From: BD2-11 clade cluster bacterium bin43 | GTDB taxonomy: Bacteria; Gemmatimonadota; Gemmatimonadetes; Longimicrobiales; Gaopeijiaceae | Length of the DNA stretch: 52,274 nt | Assembly: GCA_002238605.1 (NCBI GenBank) | Contig: MPMR01000030.1 | Location: 1 to 52,274, forward strand | Reading direction: 5' to 3' | Part shown: piece after piece, positions 16,509 to 24,578 of the stretch | How positions within the stretch are numbered: the first letter of the stretch is position 1 | Layout of the letters: each line of letters begins with the position of its first letter | Program-made: the position numbers and the translations under genes | The notes under the pieces: model-generated | What the model saw: only the letters and a program-made list of their open reading frames with translations | Databases searched by the model: none | What the model was told of the DNA's origin: nothing

Positions 16509-16948
16509 GGCGCCCCCGGCGCGGCAGCCGGCGTCCGATACCGGATGCGGGTCGTGATCCGGATGTCGCTGCGCAGCGAGTTGAGGGCGCTGCAATACTT
16601 GTCGCGCGACAGCTCGACCGCGCGCTCGACCCGCGCGGAGTCCTCGGGTCGGGGTCCGGAGAGGACGACGTCGAGGCCGATGCGGGTGTAGCGGCGGGGA
16701 TGATCTTCGGCGCGCGAACCCCGGACGACGAAATCCAGTTCCTCGAGCGGCACCCGCGACTTGCGCAGAATCTCCTGGATGTCGATCCCCATGCACGCCG
16801 CGACGCCCAGCAGCAGCGTGTCCATGGGAGAAGGCCCGCGCGCGCCGTCCCCATCGATGGTCATGGCCGGATCGCCAGCCCCGGACCGACCCTCGTAGGC
16901 CCGCCCCGTGCCCAGCCAGGAGAGGCGGGCCTCCCTATCCATCCCCAT
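16505..16948 (-). CDS. OsmC-family peroxide reductase-like protein
   Basis: About 147 residues from the ATG at 16948, which follows AGGGGG by six bases. Both redox cysteines of the OsmC/Ohr fold are present: LLLGVAACMGIDIQEILRK and RDKYCSALNSL. The first is followed by Met-Gly-Ile rather than a second Cys, as in the YhfA-like group. Such proteins reduce organic hydroperoxides or bind modified fatty acyl species. Its stop overlaps the start of the acyl-CoA ligase, which fits a role in fatty-acid handling. It overlaps the TPR gene upstream by 14 bases. Confidence 0.8.
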   Translation of the reverse strand: MGMDREARLSWLGTGRAYEGRSGAGDPAMTIDGDGARGPSPMDTLLLGVAACMGIDIQEILRKSRVPLEELDFVVRGSRAEDHPRRYTRIGLDVVLSGPRPEDSARVERAVELSRDKYCSALNSLRSDIRITTRIRYRTPAAAPGAP

Positions 16949-17375
16949 CTGCAGCCCCCTGCTCCAGTTCACGCTTCAAAGTCGCCAGTGTGCTGCGCGC
17001 ATGGGAGATGTGCTGCTCGTACTCGGGACCCCGGGGAGGGTTGGCGAGGAACGTGCTGAGATGATCGACGGCCGCCCTCTTCTGTCCGGCACGCCGCAGC
17101 AGAAACCCGAGCCCGTAGTGGGCCCCGGCCGTATCCGGATGCTTGCGCAATACGTGGCGATAGGTCTTCGCCGCCTCGTCCGACATCCCGATCCGGGTGT
17201 AGACCATGGCGATTTCCTGCAGGATGACGGGGTCTCCGGGAGACTCCTTCAAGGCGAGATTGAAGGAGTTCAGCGCGTCCTGGTACTTGCCCTCCTCGAC
17301 GAGGGCACGCGCATCCTCATGGTAGTCTGTCTTGTCCGGGCCGGAGCCCCGGAAAAGACCTTTAATCCAACCCAT
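16935..17375 (-). CDS. Tetratricopeptide repeat protein
   Basis: A 146-residue soluble protein. Residues about 17-118 hold three TPR helical pairs: DYHEDARALVEEGKYQDALNSFNLALKESPGDP, VILQEIAMVYTRIGMSDEAAKTYRHVLRKHPDT and AGAHYGLGFLLRRAGQKRAAVDHL. It begins MGWIKGLFRGSG, a short amphipathic leader that may touch the membrane. TPRs mediate protein-protein contacts; the partner is unknown. The 3' end overlaps the OsmC gene. Confidence 0.8.
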   Translation of the reverse strand: MGWIKGLFRGSGPDKTDYHEDARALVEEGKYQDALNSFNLALKESPGDPVILQEIAMVYTRIGMSDEAAKTYRHVLRKHPDTAGAHYGLGFLLRRAGQKRAAVDHLSTFLANPPRGPEYEQHISHARSTLATLKRELEQGAADGDG

Positions 17376-17474
17376 TTGGTACGTCGGTGCGGGGGATGGA
17401 GGATGGGGATCGGAAAGTGCGAGTGGCTGCGAAAACTATCCGCAGCCGAGGTGCGAAGCAAACACCGTCGGCCG

Positions 17475-18110
17475 CTAGTCGAGGCGCCCCACCAGCACGC
17501 CCTCCTTGCTCGCCAGCACCTTGAGGTCCCGGCTGCGAAAGGCCTGCTCGCCATCGGCGGAGGCACCCAGGAGGACGATGCGCCCGGCTGGCGCCAGGCA
17601 TCGCGCAGCGTCGTCGAGCAGAGGTTCGGCCCACGACCCCGCCAGGGCGATGCCGGCCAGCGATCCGTCGCGCAGCGGCAGCCTTTGGGATGCCATGAGC
17701 CAGCTCGCGCCGCCAGGCGGCCGGAAGTCGAACCGCGGGGCCAGCGCAACCACCTCCACGTCGGGAAGCAGGGACGCAAGCCCGGACGCCCGGCCGGCCA
17801 GGTTCCCGGCGACCGCGATCAGCGCGGGACCCCGGGCCACGCCGATCAGCGCGGCAAGGCGCAGCGTCTCGGGTGCGGAGGCGTCTGCCGTCGGCGGAGG
17901 GACGGCGCGCGCGCGTCGATGGGTCCGGGAGCGCGGAGGATGACGAAGATCCGCGACGCCGCGCGCGACCGGATAGAGCACGCGGCAGTTGGAGCAGCCC
18001 AGAAAGCCGTCGACCACGCTTCCCTCCTCCACCTGGTCCGCACGCAGAACCAGGCCGAAGCGCGGGCCGCAACGCGGACAGATCAGACGCTCGGTGAGCT
18101 GCGGATTCAC
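17475..18110 (-). CDS. Trm112-like zinc-ribbon protein with degenerate methyltransferase-like domain
   Basis: A 211-residue protein. The N-terminus (LICPRCG, then LGCSNCRVLYPVARGVADL) is a Trm112/YcaR-type zinc ribbon with two CxxC pairs and the conserved YP-xx-G-V-xxL ending. Residues about 80-210 look like a reduced Rossmann methyltransferase: LIAVAGNLAGRASGLASLLPDVEVVALAPR, then RDGSLAGIALAG, then AARCLAPAGRIVLLG. The SAM glycine loop is weak (VAGNLAG), so activity is doubtful. An Arg/Pro linker separates the two parts. It is in the same leftward run as the pterin genes but 36 bases downstream of them. Confidence 0.65.
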   Translation of the reverse strand: MNPQLTERLICPRCGPRFGLVLRADQVEEGSVVDGFLGCSNCRVLYPVARGVADLRHPPRSRTHRRARAVPPPTADASAPETLRLAALIGVARGPALIAVAGNLAGRASGLASLLPDVEVVALAPRFDFRPPGGASWLMASQRLPLRDGSLAGIALAGSWAEPLLDDAARCLAPAGRIVLLGASADGEQAFRSRDLKVLASKEGVLVGRLD

Positions 18111-18146
18111 GTCTTCAGCGGCGGCGCCGGACGAGGTTCGCCCACG

Positions 18147-18878
18147 TCACGCGCGTTCGATCTGCAGAAGGGGGATCTGGACGGTGGGGGGGCGGGTGGC
18201 CAGAAACAGGATGGCCTCGGCTACCTGCCGTGCTTCGAGCATGGCGTCGCGCGGCGGAAGCCCGGGGTGCCGCTCCGGGTCGATGGCATCCCAGAGCGGA
18301 GTGTCGCACGCTCCCGGCTCGACCAGCGAGGTCCGCACGCCCGTTCCGCGGGTTTCCTCCCGCAGAACCTCGTGCATGCCGCGCAGCCCGAACTTGGAGG
18401 CGGAGTAGGCGCTGTTGTCGGGAAACGCGGTACGTCCCGCCACCGAACCCACCAGCACGATCTGCCCTCGGTTCCGCCGCAGCATGTCGGGGAGGAAGGC
18501 CCGTGCCAGGAGAAAGGCGCTTCGCAGGTTGACGCTCAGGCTGCGGTCCAGATCCGCCACGCCCGTCTGGTGAAGGGGGGCGAGGGAAAACACCCCTGCC
18601 GCGTGGACGAAGATGTCGGGGGAGCCGCCCAGGCGCGCCGACACCTCCGCCGACATGGCCTCCAGCTGGCGAGCGTCGGCGAGGTCCGCCGGAAGGTCGT
18701 GCGCGCCGGTCTCGCCTGCGATGCGAGCGAGCAGGTCGCGCCGCCGCGCCACCAGAAAGACCTCCGCCCCGGCCGACGCCAGCAGGCGCGCGCATGCGGC
18801 GCCGATCCCGCTGGTCGCGCCCGTCACCAGCGCGGAGCAGCCGGCCAGGACGGCCGATCGCCCGCGGGGTTCTCCCAT
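18147..18878 (-). CDS. Short-chain dehydrogenase/reductase, candidate sepiapterin reductase
   Basis: A 243-residue NAD(P)-dependent reductase. TGATSGIG (19-26) is the dinucleotide loop; ARRRDLL after strand 2 favours NADPH; HAAG (92-95) replaces the usual NAAG; Ser145 and Y158-SASK form the catalytic triad with PG in LVEPGACDTP. The ATG overlaps the folE stop in TGATG, and folE in turn overlaps a PTPS gene. In the biopterin pathway the step after PTPS is sepiapterin reductase, an SDR, so context suggests that job. By sequence alone it could be any classical SDR. Confidence 0.75.
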   Translation of the reverse strand: MGEPRGRSAVLAGCSALVTGATSGIGAACARLLASAGAEVFLVARRRDLLARIAGETGAHDLPADLADARQLEAMSAEVSARLGGSPDIFVHAAGVFSLAPLHQTGVADLDRSLSVNLRSAFLLARAFLPDMLRRNRGQIVLVGSVAGRTAFPDNSAYSASKFGLRGMHEVLREETRGTGVRTSLVEPGACDTPLWDAIDPERHPGLPPRDAMLEARQVAEAILFLATRPPTVQIPLLQIERA

Positions 18879-19534
18879 CAGTCCAGTTTCCCCGACTTCA
18901 GCGCCAGGGCGAGGAACTCCTCGCGGGTCCGTGGATCCTCCAGAAACAACCCCCGCATCGCCGACGTGAGGGTCGAGGAGTTCTGCTGTTCGACGCCACG
19001 CATCATCATGCACAGGTGGTGCGCCTCGACGATCACGCCCACGCCCTGCGGGCGCACCACATCCCACAGCCCCTGGGCGATCTGCTCCGTCAGCCTCTCC
19101 TGCACCTGGAGCCGGCGGGCGAAGACGTTCACGATGCGCGCCGTCTTGGAAAGTCCGACGATGCGCCCGTTCGGGATGTAGGCCACGTGGACCTTCCCGA
19201 AGAATGGCAGGAGGTGGTGTTCGCACAGGGAATACATCTCGATGTTGCGCACGAGCACCATGTTCTGGTGGCTCTCCTGAAAGAGAGCTCCGGTCATCAC
19301 CTCTTCGGGCGTCTGCGCGTACCCGCTGGTGAACAGTTCCATCGAGCGCGCGACCCGGGTCGGCGTGCGCACCAGCCCCTGCCTGTCGGGATCCTCGCCG
19401 AGTCGGCGGATGATCTCGGCCACCAGCTCCTCGAACGAGGCCTGTGCCAGCGAAGCCGGGCGGGACCCGGATGCTCCCTCGCGATCCGGGCCGGGGCCGT
19501 TCCCCCGCAGGAGTTCCACTTCGCGGCTACTCAC
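18878..19534 (-). CDS. folE: GTP cyclohydrolase I
   Basis: A 218-residue enzyme converting GTP to 7,8-dihydroneopterin triphosphate, the entry step to folate, biopterin and (with QueD) queuosine. The zinc ligands are all visible: Cys104 and His107 in [11 protein letters not shown], Cys175 in [25 protein letters not shown] and TSAMRG are the other family signatures, so this is the zinc type IA, not FolE2. The first 30 residues are a disordered extension. Start at 19534 overlaps the upstream PTPS gene by eight bases, and the stop overlaps the reductase start by one base, a tightly coupled trio. Confidence 0.93.
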   Translation of the reverse strand: MSSREVELLRGNGPGPDREGASGSRPASLAQASFEELVAEIIRRLGEDPDRQGLVRTPTRVARSMELFTSGYAQTPEEVMTGALFQESHQNMVLVRNIEMYSLCEHHLLPFFGKVHVAYIPNGRIVGLSKTARIVNVFARRLQVQERLTEQIAQGLWDVVRPQGVGVIVEAHHLCMMMRGVEQQNSSTLTSAMRGLFLEDPRTREEFLALALKSGKLD

Positions 19535-19943
19535 CCGAGTACTCCGCGCGGTTCCTCGGCGTCTCCCACAGGACCAGCTTCACCAGCTCCACCTCCGGGG
19601 GCATCCGTTCGCGCAGCCTGTGCCACATCGCCACGACCACGTTCTCCGTGGTGGGAATCGTCCCGTCCAGCCAGTCGACATCCAGGTTCAGGTTGGCGTG
19701 GTCCACCTCGGCGACTACCCGTTCCTGCACCAGATCGCGCAACCGCTTCAGGTCCAGGACGTAACCCGTGTCCGGGTCGACCGGTCCCTCCACGGTCACG
19801 TCCAGCTCGTAGTTGTGGCCGTGCCAGTTGGGGTTGGCGCAACTGCGGAACACCTCCTGGTTGCGCTCGTCGGACCACTCGGGCCGGTGCAGCCGGTGGG
19901 CGGCGCAGAAGTGCATCCTCCGCGTGATCCTTACCCGCGGCAT
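19527..19943 (-). CDS. 6-pyruvoyl-tetrahydropterin synthase, eukaryote-like type
   Basis: A 138-residue enzyme converting dihydroneopterin triphosphate to 6-pyruvoyl-tetrahydropterin. The zinc ligands are His16 (AAHRL), His41 and His43 (NWHGHNY); the catalytic Cys is Cys35 in [17 protein letters not shown]. The spacing C-x-N-P-N-x-H-G-H-N-Y is that of animal PTPS rather than bacterial QueD, whose motif is C-x-x-x-HGH-S. [24 protein letters not shown] and the final [13 protein letters not shown] also follow the animal pattern. It starts an overlapping operon with folE and an SDR, pointing to tetrahydrobiopterin rather than queuosine. Confidence 0.85.
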   Translation of the reverse strand: MPRVRITRRMHFCAAHRLHRPEWSDERNQEVFRSCANPNWHGHNYELDVTVEGPVDPDTGYVLDLKRLRDLVQERVVAEVDHANLNLDVDWLDGTIPTTENVVVAMWHRLRERMPPEVELVKLVLWETPRNRAEYSGE

Positions 19944-20290
19944 CTTTCCCTTCCCGCTGCGGACACGAGGACGGCCATCAGAAAAACAGGAGACCGGCGC
20001 CCCGTCGGACGCCAGCCTCCCGACATTTCGGAGGAGATATTTGAAGCCCGGGTACGAATCCTTGGCGACCTCCCCGCGAGTTCCGCAGTCCCCGGTTCCG
20101 GGGCATTGCGTCCGGCGCGAGAGCCAGTCCCGGCCTCATTGTGTTGGCTCAATTATCGATTGGCCTCCGAAACGCAAGGAAAAAGTAGCGATGCCGATCA
20201 TGTTTGTCCAACAGCCGCCGAACGACGTCCTCGCGCCGGCGGTCGCGGAGCCGTTCGACTGCGGTCGCGGAGCCGTTCGACTGCGAACGC
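19944..20290. other. Intergenic region with promoter of the pterin operon and a tandem repeat
   Basis: The gap lies between the start of the pterin operon (leftward) and the stop of asd (also leftward), so it must hold the pterin promoter. No clear sigma-70 hexamers were found. A 22-base unit repeated twice occupies 20241-20284. Small frames on both strands have no ribosome binding site or family match. Confidence 0.45.
20241..20284. repeat. Two tandem copies of a 22-base unit
   Basis: The unit starts GGTCGCGGAGCCGTTCGACT and is exactly repeated (20241-20262 and 20263-20284), six bases beyond the asd stop codon. The unit contains GCGGAGCCGTTCG, which could fold weakly. It may be a slippage duplication in the 3' untranslated region of asd. 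Confidence 0.8.
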
Positions 20291-21352
20291 TCAGCCGCCG
20301 GCCCTCGATTCGCCGCGCTCGAGCAGCCCGTGGGCGACACACAGCTCGGCGTTGGCCAGGCACGCCCCGGCGGCGCCACGCACCCCGTTGTGCACCACGG
20401 TGACGAGAGCCAGATCGTGCGGGGGCGCGGAACGAACGCGACCGACGCTGACCGCCATGCCGCGCGAGGCGCCGATGTCGAGGCGAGACTGGGGCCGGTC
20501 GGGCTCGGAGCGCACCGCGATGGGGCGTTCCGGGAGCGTCGGCAACTCGGGCAGGGGCGGGCACGGGCGGTAGTCGAGCAGGCTGCGCTCGACCTCCTCC
20601 GGCTGTGCCGGCGTCCGCAGCTTCAGGAAGACATGAGCCATGTGACCATCGAGCACGGGCACCCGATTCGTGCTGGCGGCGACCCGGATTCGGGTGCCGA
20701 GGATCTTGTTGAGTTCGGGCCCGATCTTTTCCTCTTCGCCCGAGATCCAGGGAACGACGTTTCCGGACATCTGCACCGCGGCCGTGCCGCGTAGCCCGGC
20801 ACCGGTGAGCGCCTGCAGGGTGACCACCGTCGCCTCCTCGATCCCGAAGCTCCCTTCGATCGGAGCGAGCGCCAGTGCAACTCCGACGACGACGCAGTTC
20901 GGGTTGGTCACCAGCGCGCCTCCCGCGGCGACCCACGGCTGGGACCTGGTCCGTGCCAGATCGCCGGCGTTGATTTCCGGCACGATCAGGGGCACGTCCG
21001 CGCGCTGACGGTGCGCGGAGGCGTTGCTGCAAACGACGTGGCCGCCGCGGGCGAGATCGAGTTCCAGGTCGGTTGCGACGGCGCGCGGCAGCGCCGAAAG
21101 AACCAGCCGGCTGCGCAGTGGGTCGCCAACGGCGCGTACGGGCAGCCCTGCGGCCCCGTCCGGGATGCGGCCGGTCAGGCTCCAGGGCACCACGTCCGCA
21201 TAGCGCCGACCGGCACTCCGCGACGACGCGGCGACTTCGGCCAGCCGTAGCGAAGGATGCCCGGAAAGCATGCGAACCAGGCGCTGGCCGACGATTCCCG
21301 TGGCCCCCAGCACGGCCACCGGCAGGCGTGGGTTCAATGGGTGAGCGCTCAC
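20291..21352 (-). CDS. asd: Aspartate-semialdehyde dehydrogenase, archaeal/fungal type
   Basis: About 353 residues. The enzyme reduces aspartyl phosphate to aspartate semialdehyde with NADPH, the branch point to lysine, threonine and methionine. VAVLGATGIVGQRL is the NADP-binding loop, VTNPNCVVVGVAL carries the catalytic Cys (about 153), and QALTGAGLRG and NRVPVLDGHMAHVFLKL carry substrate and His residues. The SGNVVPWISGEEEKIGPELNKILG stretch marks the archaeal/fungal-like branch. The GTG at 21352 has GGAG eight bases upstream and fits the family N-terminus; an alternative ATG start at 21394 would add 14 residues. Confidence 0.85.
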   Translation of the reverse strand: MSAHPLNPRLPVAVLGATGIVGQRLVRMLSGHPSLRLAEVAASSRSAGRRYADVVPWSLTGRIPDGAAGLPVRAVGDPLRSRLVLSALPRAVATDLELDLARGGHVVCSNASAHRQRADVPLIVPEINAGDLARTRSQPWVAAGGALVTNPNCVVVGVALALAPIEGSFGIEEATVVTLQALTGAGLRGTAAVQMSGNVVPWISGEEEKIGPELNKILGTRIRVAASTNRVPVLDGHMAHVFLKLRTPAQPEEVERSLLDYRPCPPLPELPTLPERPIAVRSEPDRPQSRLDIGASRGMAVSVGRVRSAPPHDLALVTVVHNGVRGAAGACLANAELCVAHGLLERGESRAGG

Positions 21353-21548
21353 TTCAGTCTCCGGGGCGAACAGGCCATCCGTCGGCTCGGGCATTGGGGA
21401 GAATCCCACTGGCGGGCGTCCGGGAACGCCCCCGGCGTCTGCGGGCCCGTACGCTCGACCGGCCTCGATGAATCGCGGAGGGTACAGGAATGCGGTAGTC
21501 GAGTCAACGGTGACGATGTTCCAACAGTCGGGGGTAGCCGTCGCCGCG

Positions 21549-22262
21549 CTATTCTCCGGGATACGGCAGCTCGACGGGAAGATCCACGGGCGTCATGTAG
21601 AGGGAACGAAACGTGCTTCGATCCCGCGCGGTGGGCGCCGGAGGAAGGTCCGGGCCCGCCCACATGATGTCGGACGGATCCGGCGAATGGCTGAGTATGC
21701 CCAGCACGTGTCCCATCTCGTGGATCACCAGCCGCTCGAGCAACTCCTGGTCGTCGGTTCGGCGGATGACCACGCGGTAGATGACCTGCGAGGGTTCGCC
21801 GTCGCGGCGAGGCCAGGTGCGCAGCGCGTCGCGGGGGTCGTTCAGGCACCCGAGAGTGGAGGCGGCACCCGTCACCGGCCCCACGCACGTCATGGGAGTC
21901 GAGAGGACGCCCGCCGCATCGTGCCAGCGCAGCACCGCGCGCGCCTCGCCCAGGTCGGTGGTCTCCCGCAACCGCACTTCGCCGAACACCGCGGCCGACC
22001 GCCAGGCCCGCGCGGCCCGCCGGAAGGCCTGCCGCAGGTCGCCGGCGCCCGACTGTTCGTGCACCACGTACACCGGCACCACGGCGCCCCGGTCCCAGTG
22101 AAAGGTTCGCGGGCGCGCGCGACCGTCGGTGCCGTAGACGGCCAGGCGGAAGTCGTAGGGGCCCGGAAGGGCCGGGATGATGGCGCTGTCGCAGGCGGTG
22201 GCGAACGCCGCGCCGACCAATGCCATCCGCAACGTCGATCCGGTTCCCCGCCGCGGGTTCAT
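21549..22262 (-). CDS. Matrixin-like zinc metallopeptidase lipoprotein
   Basis: A 237-residue exported protein. The ATG at 22262 overlaps the upstream stop in ATGA, and MALVGAAFATAC gives a lipobox at about residue 24. LVIHEMGHVLGILSHSPDPSDIM (about 179-200) is a metzincin-type zinc site: HExxHxxGxxxH with three His ligands and the catalytic Glu182, then Met200 of the Met-turn. The one-residue-longer spacing before the third His also occurs in matrixin-like proteins (HELGHALGIWGHS). A lipid-anchored extracytoplasmic peptidase is inferred; the substrate is unknown. Confidence 0.75.
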   Translation of the reverse strand: MNPRRGTGSTLRMALVGAAFATACDSAIIPALPGPYDFRLAVYGTDGRARPRTFHWDRGAVVPVYVVHEQSGAGDLRQAFRRAARAWRSAAVFGEVRLRETTDLGEARAVLRWHDAAGVLSTPMTCVGPVTGAASTLGCLNDPRDALRTWPRRDGEPSQVIYRVVIRRTDDQELLERLVIHEMGHVLGILSHSPDPSDIMWAGPDLPPAPTARDRSTFRSLYMTPVDLPVELPYPGE

Positions 22263-22921
22263 GGCGTCCCCCACGCCGGCACGGCCAGGTAGGCGAGGAA
22301 TCGAGTTACCGCGCCCGCCGCCGCGCCCGCTTCAGCCAGCGGAGCAGCATCGAACTCGTGCCACTGCGCCTCGGCCACCCCGAACGCGGGGAAGGGGCCG
22401 GGAAGGCGAACCCCGAATCCGCCGGACAGCAGCACGCCCGTCTGTCCGCTCCCCTCCAGCAGATTCACGTCGTTGCTCAGGTACAGCACCTTGCCGGCGC
22501 CTGCGCGCAGGTCCACGCCCGGTAGCGGCGACAGCGGAAACCGAAGCCCGCCGATGATGTGGACGGCGGTCATCCGGCCTGCGGGCCAGGCGTTCCCCCC
22601 ACCCTCCCCGGCCACGTCGGCGATGCTCACGGCGGAACGGATTTCGAGCACGAGCGACGGGCGTGGCCGGCCCACCAGGGCCAGCTCCACGACCGGCGCG
22701 GGCCGCGGGCCCACCTCCAGGTCGCGCGCCACCGCCTCGAGTTCGGCCGGCACCACGGCCCTGCCCCGGGCGAACGGGGTCGAATACACCCCGCCCCCTC
22801 GCACCTCCACGGCAAGCGGAATCTGCGCCGCGGCCTGCGCCGGCGGCGCCATCAACACCAGATGGAGAAGCCCGGCTTGCACGGGCCCGCGAGCCAGGGC
22901 CTTCAAGCGCGCTCCCTTCAC
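22259..22921 (-). CDS. Secreted, probable outer-membrane beta-barrel protein
   Basis: About 220 residues from a GTG at 22921 that overlaps the nfo stop as GTGA. The N-terminus has a signal peptide (VQAGLLHLVLMAPPAQAAAQ). The mature chain alternates short hydrophobic strands and turns (LALVGRPRPSLVLEIRSAVS, then RMTAVHIIGGLRFPL, then GVLLSGGFGVRLPG), ending in FLAYLAVPAW, consistent with a small barrel, though no family is recognised. The next gene, a metallopeptidase lipoprotein, is coupled by an ATGA overlap, so the three genes nfo, this one and the peptidase are translated together. Confidence 0.6.
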   Translation of the reverse strand: MKGARLKALARGPVQAGLLHLVLMAPPAQAAAQIPLAVEVRGGGVYSTPFARGRAVVPAELEAVARDLEVGPRPAPVVELALVGRPRPSLVLEIRSAVSIADVAGEGGGNAWPAGRMTAVHIIGGLRFPLSPLPGVDLRAGAGKVLYLSNDVNLLEGSGQTGVLLSGGFGVRLPGPFPAFGVAEAQWHEFDAAPLAEAGAAAGAVTRFLAYLAVPAWGTP

Positions 22922-23787
22922 GTGCGCCAGGAACGCAGGAGCGCCAGGTTGCGCCGGTCGTTCGAAACCACGTCGTCGCCCTTGGGCGTCTCCAGCAGCT
23001 TGGGCACGTCCTGGAAACGAGCGTCCCTCATGATGCGGCGGAAGGGGGCCTCGCCCAGCGTTCCCCGGCCGATCATCTCGTGCTGGTCGCGGCGGGACGC
23101 AAAGGGGTGCTTCGAGTCGTTCAGATGGAAGAGCTCCAACAACTCCAGGCCCAGTTCGCCGTCGAAGGCCCGCCAGACGCCCTCGTAGTCGCCGACCAGA
23201 TCGTACCCGGCGGAAAACGCGTGACAGGTGTCGACGCATACGCCCACGCGCCGGTCGAGCGGCGCGCCCACGCCCTCCCGGATGGCGGCGAGGTGCTCGA
23301 ACCGTCCTCCGACCGACGTGCCCGCCCCCGCGGTCAGCTCCAGCAGCACGGGCGGTCCGTCCGGACACCCGTCCAGCGCCTCCGCCAGAGCCGCGGCATT
23401 GCGGGCGATGCCGCTCGTGATGTCGCCGTCGGTGGCGTTCCCCGGATGCGTGACGAGAAAGTCCAGACCCAGCTCACGCCCGCGCCCCAACTCCGCCCGG
23501 AAGCTGTCCAGGGACCGGCGCCAGAGGCCCGGATCGGGGGACGCCAGGTTGATGAGATAGGAATCGTGGGCGACGGCACACCGAATGCCGGCGTCGGCGC
23601 GGGCCCGCCTGAAGGCGCGAATCCGCTCGCCGGGGAGCGCGGGCTCGGCCCAGCGGTTCGGTTGCTTGGTGAAGAGCTGCAGGTTGAGCGCGGTGATGTC
23701 CCGCGCACGTCCAGGCGCGTGCTCGACGCCTCCGGCTACCGAGACGTGGGCGCCGAGTTCGTCGGCGATGACGGCGGGAGATGCCAC
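22918..23787 (-). CDS. nfo: Endonuclease IV (AP endonuclease)
   Basis: A 289-residue TIM-barrel enzyme that cleaves DNA 5' to abasic sites, using three zinc ions. LGAHVSVAGGVEHAP opens the fold with the first His ligand; AHDSYLINLASPD, THPGNATDGD, LLELTAGAGTSVGG (metal Glu), CVDTCHAFSAGYDL (Asp and His) and FHLNDSKHPFASRRDQHEMIGRG follow in the expected order. The GTG at 23787 is chosen because it lies 26 bases after rpsN and keeps the family N-terminus. It is followed by two export genes with overlapping junctions, an odd pairing for a repair enzyme. Confidence 0.92.
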   Translation of the reverse strand: MASPAVIADELGAHVSVAGGVEHAPGRARDITALNLQLFTKQPNRWAEPALPGERIRAFRRARADAGIRCAVAHDSYLINLASPDPGLWRRSLDSFRAELGRGRELGLDFLVTHPGNATDGDITSGIARNAAALAEALDGCPDGPPVLLELTAGAGTSVGGRFEHLAAIREGVGAPLDRRVGVCVDTCHAFSAGYDLVGDYEGVWRAFDGELGLELLELFHLNDSKHPFASRRDQHEMIGRGTLGEAPFRRIMRDARFQDVPKLLETPKGDDVVSNDRRNLALLRSWRT

Positions 23788-23812
23788 CGCCGCTGGCTGC
23801 CCGGACCCGGCG

Positions 23813-24118
23813 TTACCAGCTGGACTTGCGGACCCCGGGAATCTTCCCCTCCAGGGACCACTCGCGGAATGCGATGCGGGAGAGCCCGAACTTCTGGATG
23901 TGGCCGCGCGGACGCCCCGTGGTGCCACAGCGGTTGCGATACCGGGTCGCGCTGGAATCGCGCGGCAGCTTCCGCAGCGCCCACTGGGCCTCGCGCTTCT
24001 CCTCCGTCGACTTGTCGGGGTCGGCAATGATCTGCCGAAGCTCGCGACGGCGCTCCGCGTAGCGCTCGATCAGCTTTGCGCGCTTCAGGTTCTGTTCGAT
24101 CTTTCCTCTTTTTGCCAC
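23813..24118 (-). CDS. rpsN: 30S ribosomal protein S14, zinc-free type
   Basis: A 101-residue protein, the full length of the E. coli-type S14. The core [23 protein letters not shown] and the end [10 protein letters not shown] are standard. Only one Cys remains, so the CxxC zinc ribbon of the short form is absent. It lies apart from the spc operon, which suggests a stand-alone copy; a second, zinc-binding rpsN may exist elsewhere. The HIT and L31 genes lie upstream. Confidence 0.93.
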   Translation of the reverse strand: MAKRGKIEQNLKRAKLIERYAERRRELRQIIADPDKSTEEKREAQWALRKLPRDSSATRYRNRCGTTGRPRGHIQKFGLSRIAFREWSLEGKIPGVRKSSW

Positions 24119-24196
24119 CTTGCCGCCTTCCTTGAGTCGCCTCTCCTTCGCGCGAGAGTTGAGAAAGCTACACCCTCTTCGGGTCGTTCTCCAGTG

Positions 24197-24568
24197 TTAG
24201 TGGGCGGACGAGCCCCGGGAACCCGTGAGCATCGGCCCCAGCGGGCGCCCCCCGATCAGGTGCATGTGGAGGTGGTAGACCTCCTGGCACCCGTCCTCGC
24301 CGCAGTTCACGATCAACCGGTAGCCGGTTTCCGCGATACCCTGCTCCCGGGCGATGCGCGCCGCGACCGCGAACATGCGGCCCAGCACCGGCTCGTCGTC
24401 GCCGGTGACGTCGCGCGCGCTGGCGATGATGCTGTTGGGCACCACCAGCACGTGCGTGGGCGCGGCTGGCGCGACATCGCGAAATGCCGTCACCAGGTCG
24501 TCCTGGTAGACGATGTCGGCCGGAATCTCCCGTCGGACGATCCGGGAGAAGATGGTGTCGCCTGCCAT
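24197..24568 (-). CDS. HIT-family nucleotide hydrolase
   Basis: A 123-residue protein of the HINT branch. The ATG at 24568 gives [21 protein letters not shown], the usual start. [18 protein letters not shown] holds the His triad HxHxH (99, 101, 103) that forms the nucleotidyl-enzyme intermediate. Such enzymes remove AMP from phosphoramidates, for example aminoacyl-adenylates. It sits 10 bases after the rpmE2 stop, probably on the same transcript as L31. Confidence 0.92.
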   Translation of the reverse strand: MAGDTIFSRIVRREIPADIVYQDDLVTAFRDVAPAAPTHVLVVPNSIIASARDVTGDDEPVLGRMFAVAARIAREQGIAETGYRLIVNCGEDGCQEVYHLHMHLIGGRPLGPMLTGSRGSSAH

Positions 24569-24578
24569 CGCCGGCCGG

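Noticed and set aside
14460-16691. 743-residue open frame on the plus strand
   Set aside because: It is the antisense shadow of the acyl-CoA ligase, OsmC and CutA genes; composition is Arg/His/Gly-rich with no family motifs, as usual for GC-rich antisense frames.
16908-19181. 757-residue open frame on the plus strand
   Set aside because: Antisense to five well-supported minus-strand genes (TPR, Trm112-like, SDR, folE).
18878-19943. folE and PTPS as a queuosine (queD) operon
   Set aside because: The PTPS active-site motif is of the animal type, no queE or queC is nearby, and an SDR is coupled; a queuosine role is not excluded but is less likely.
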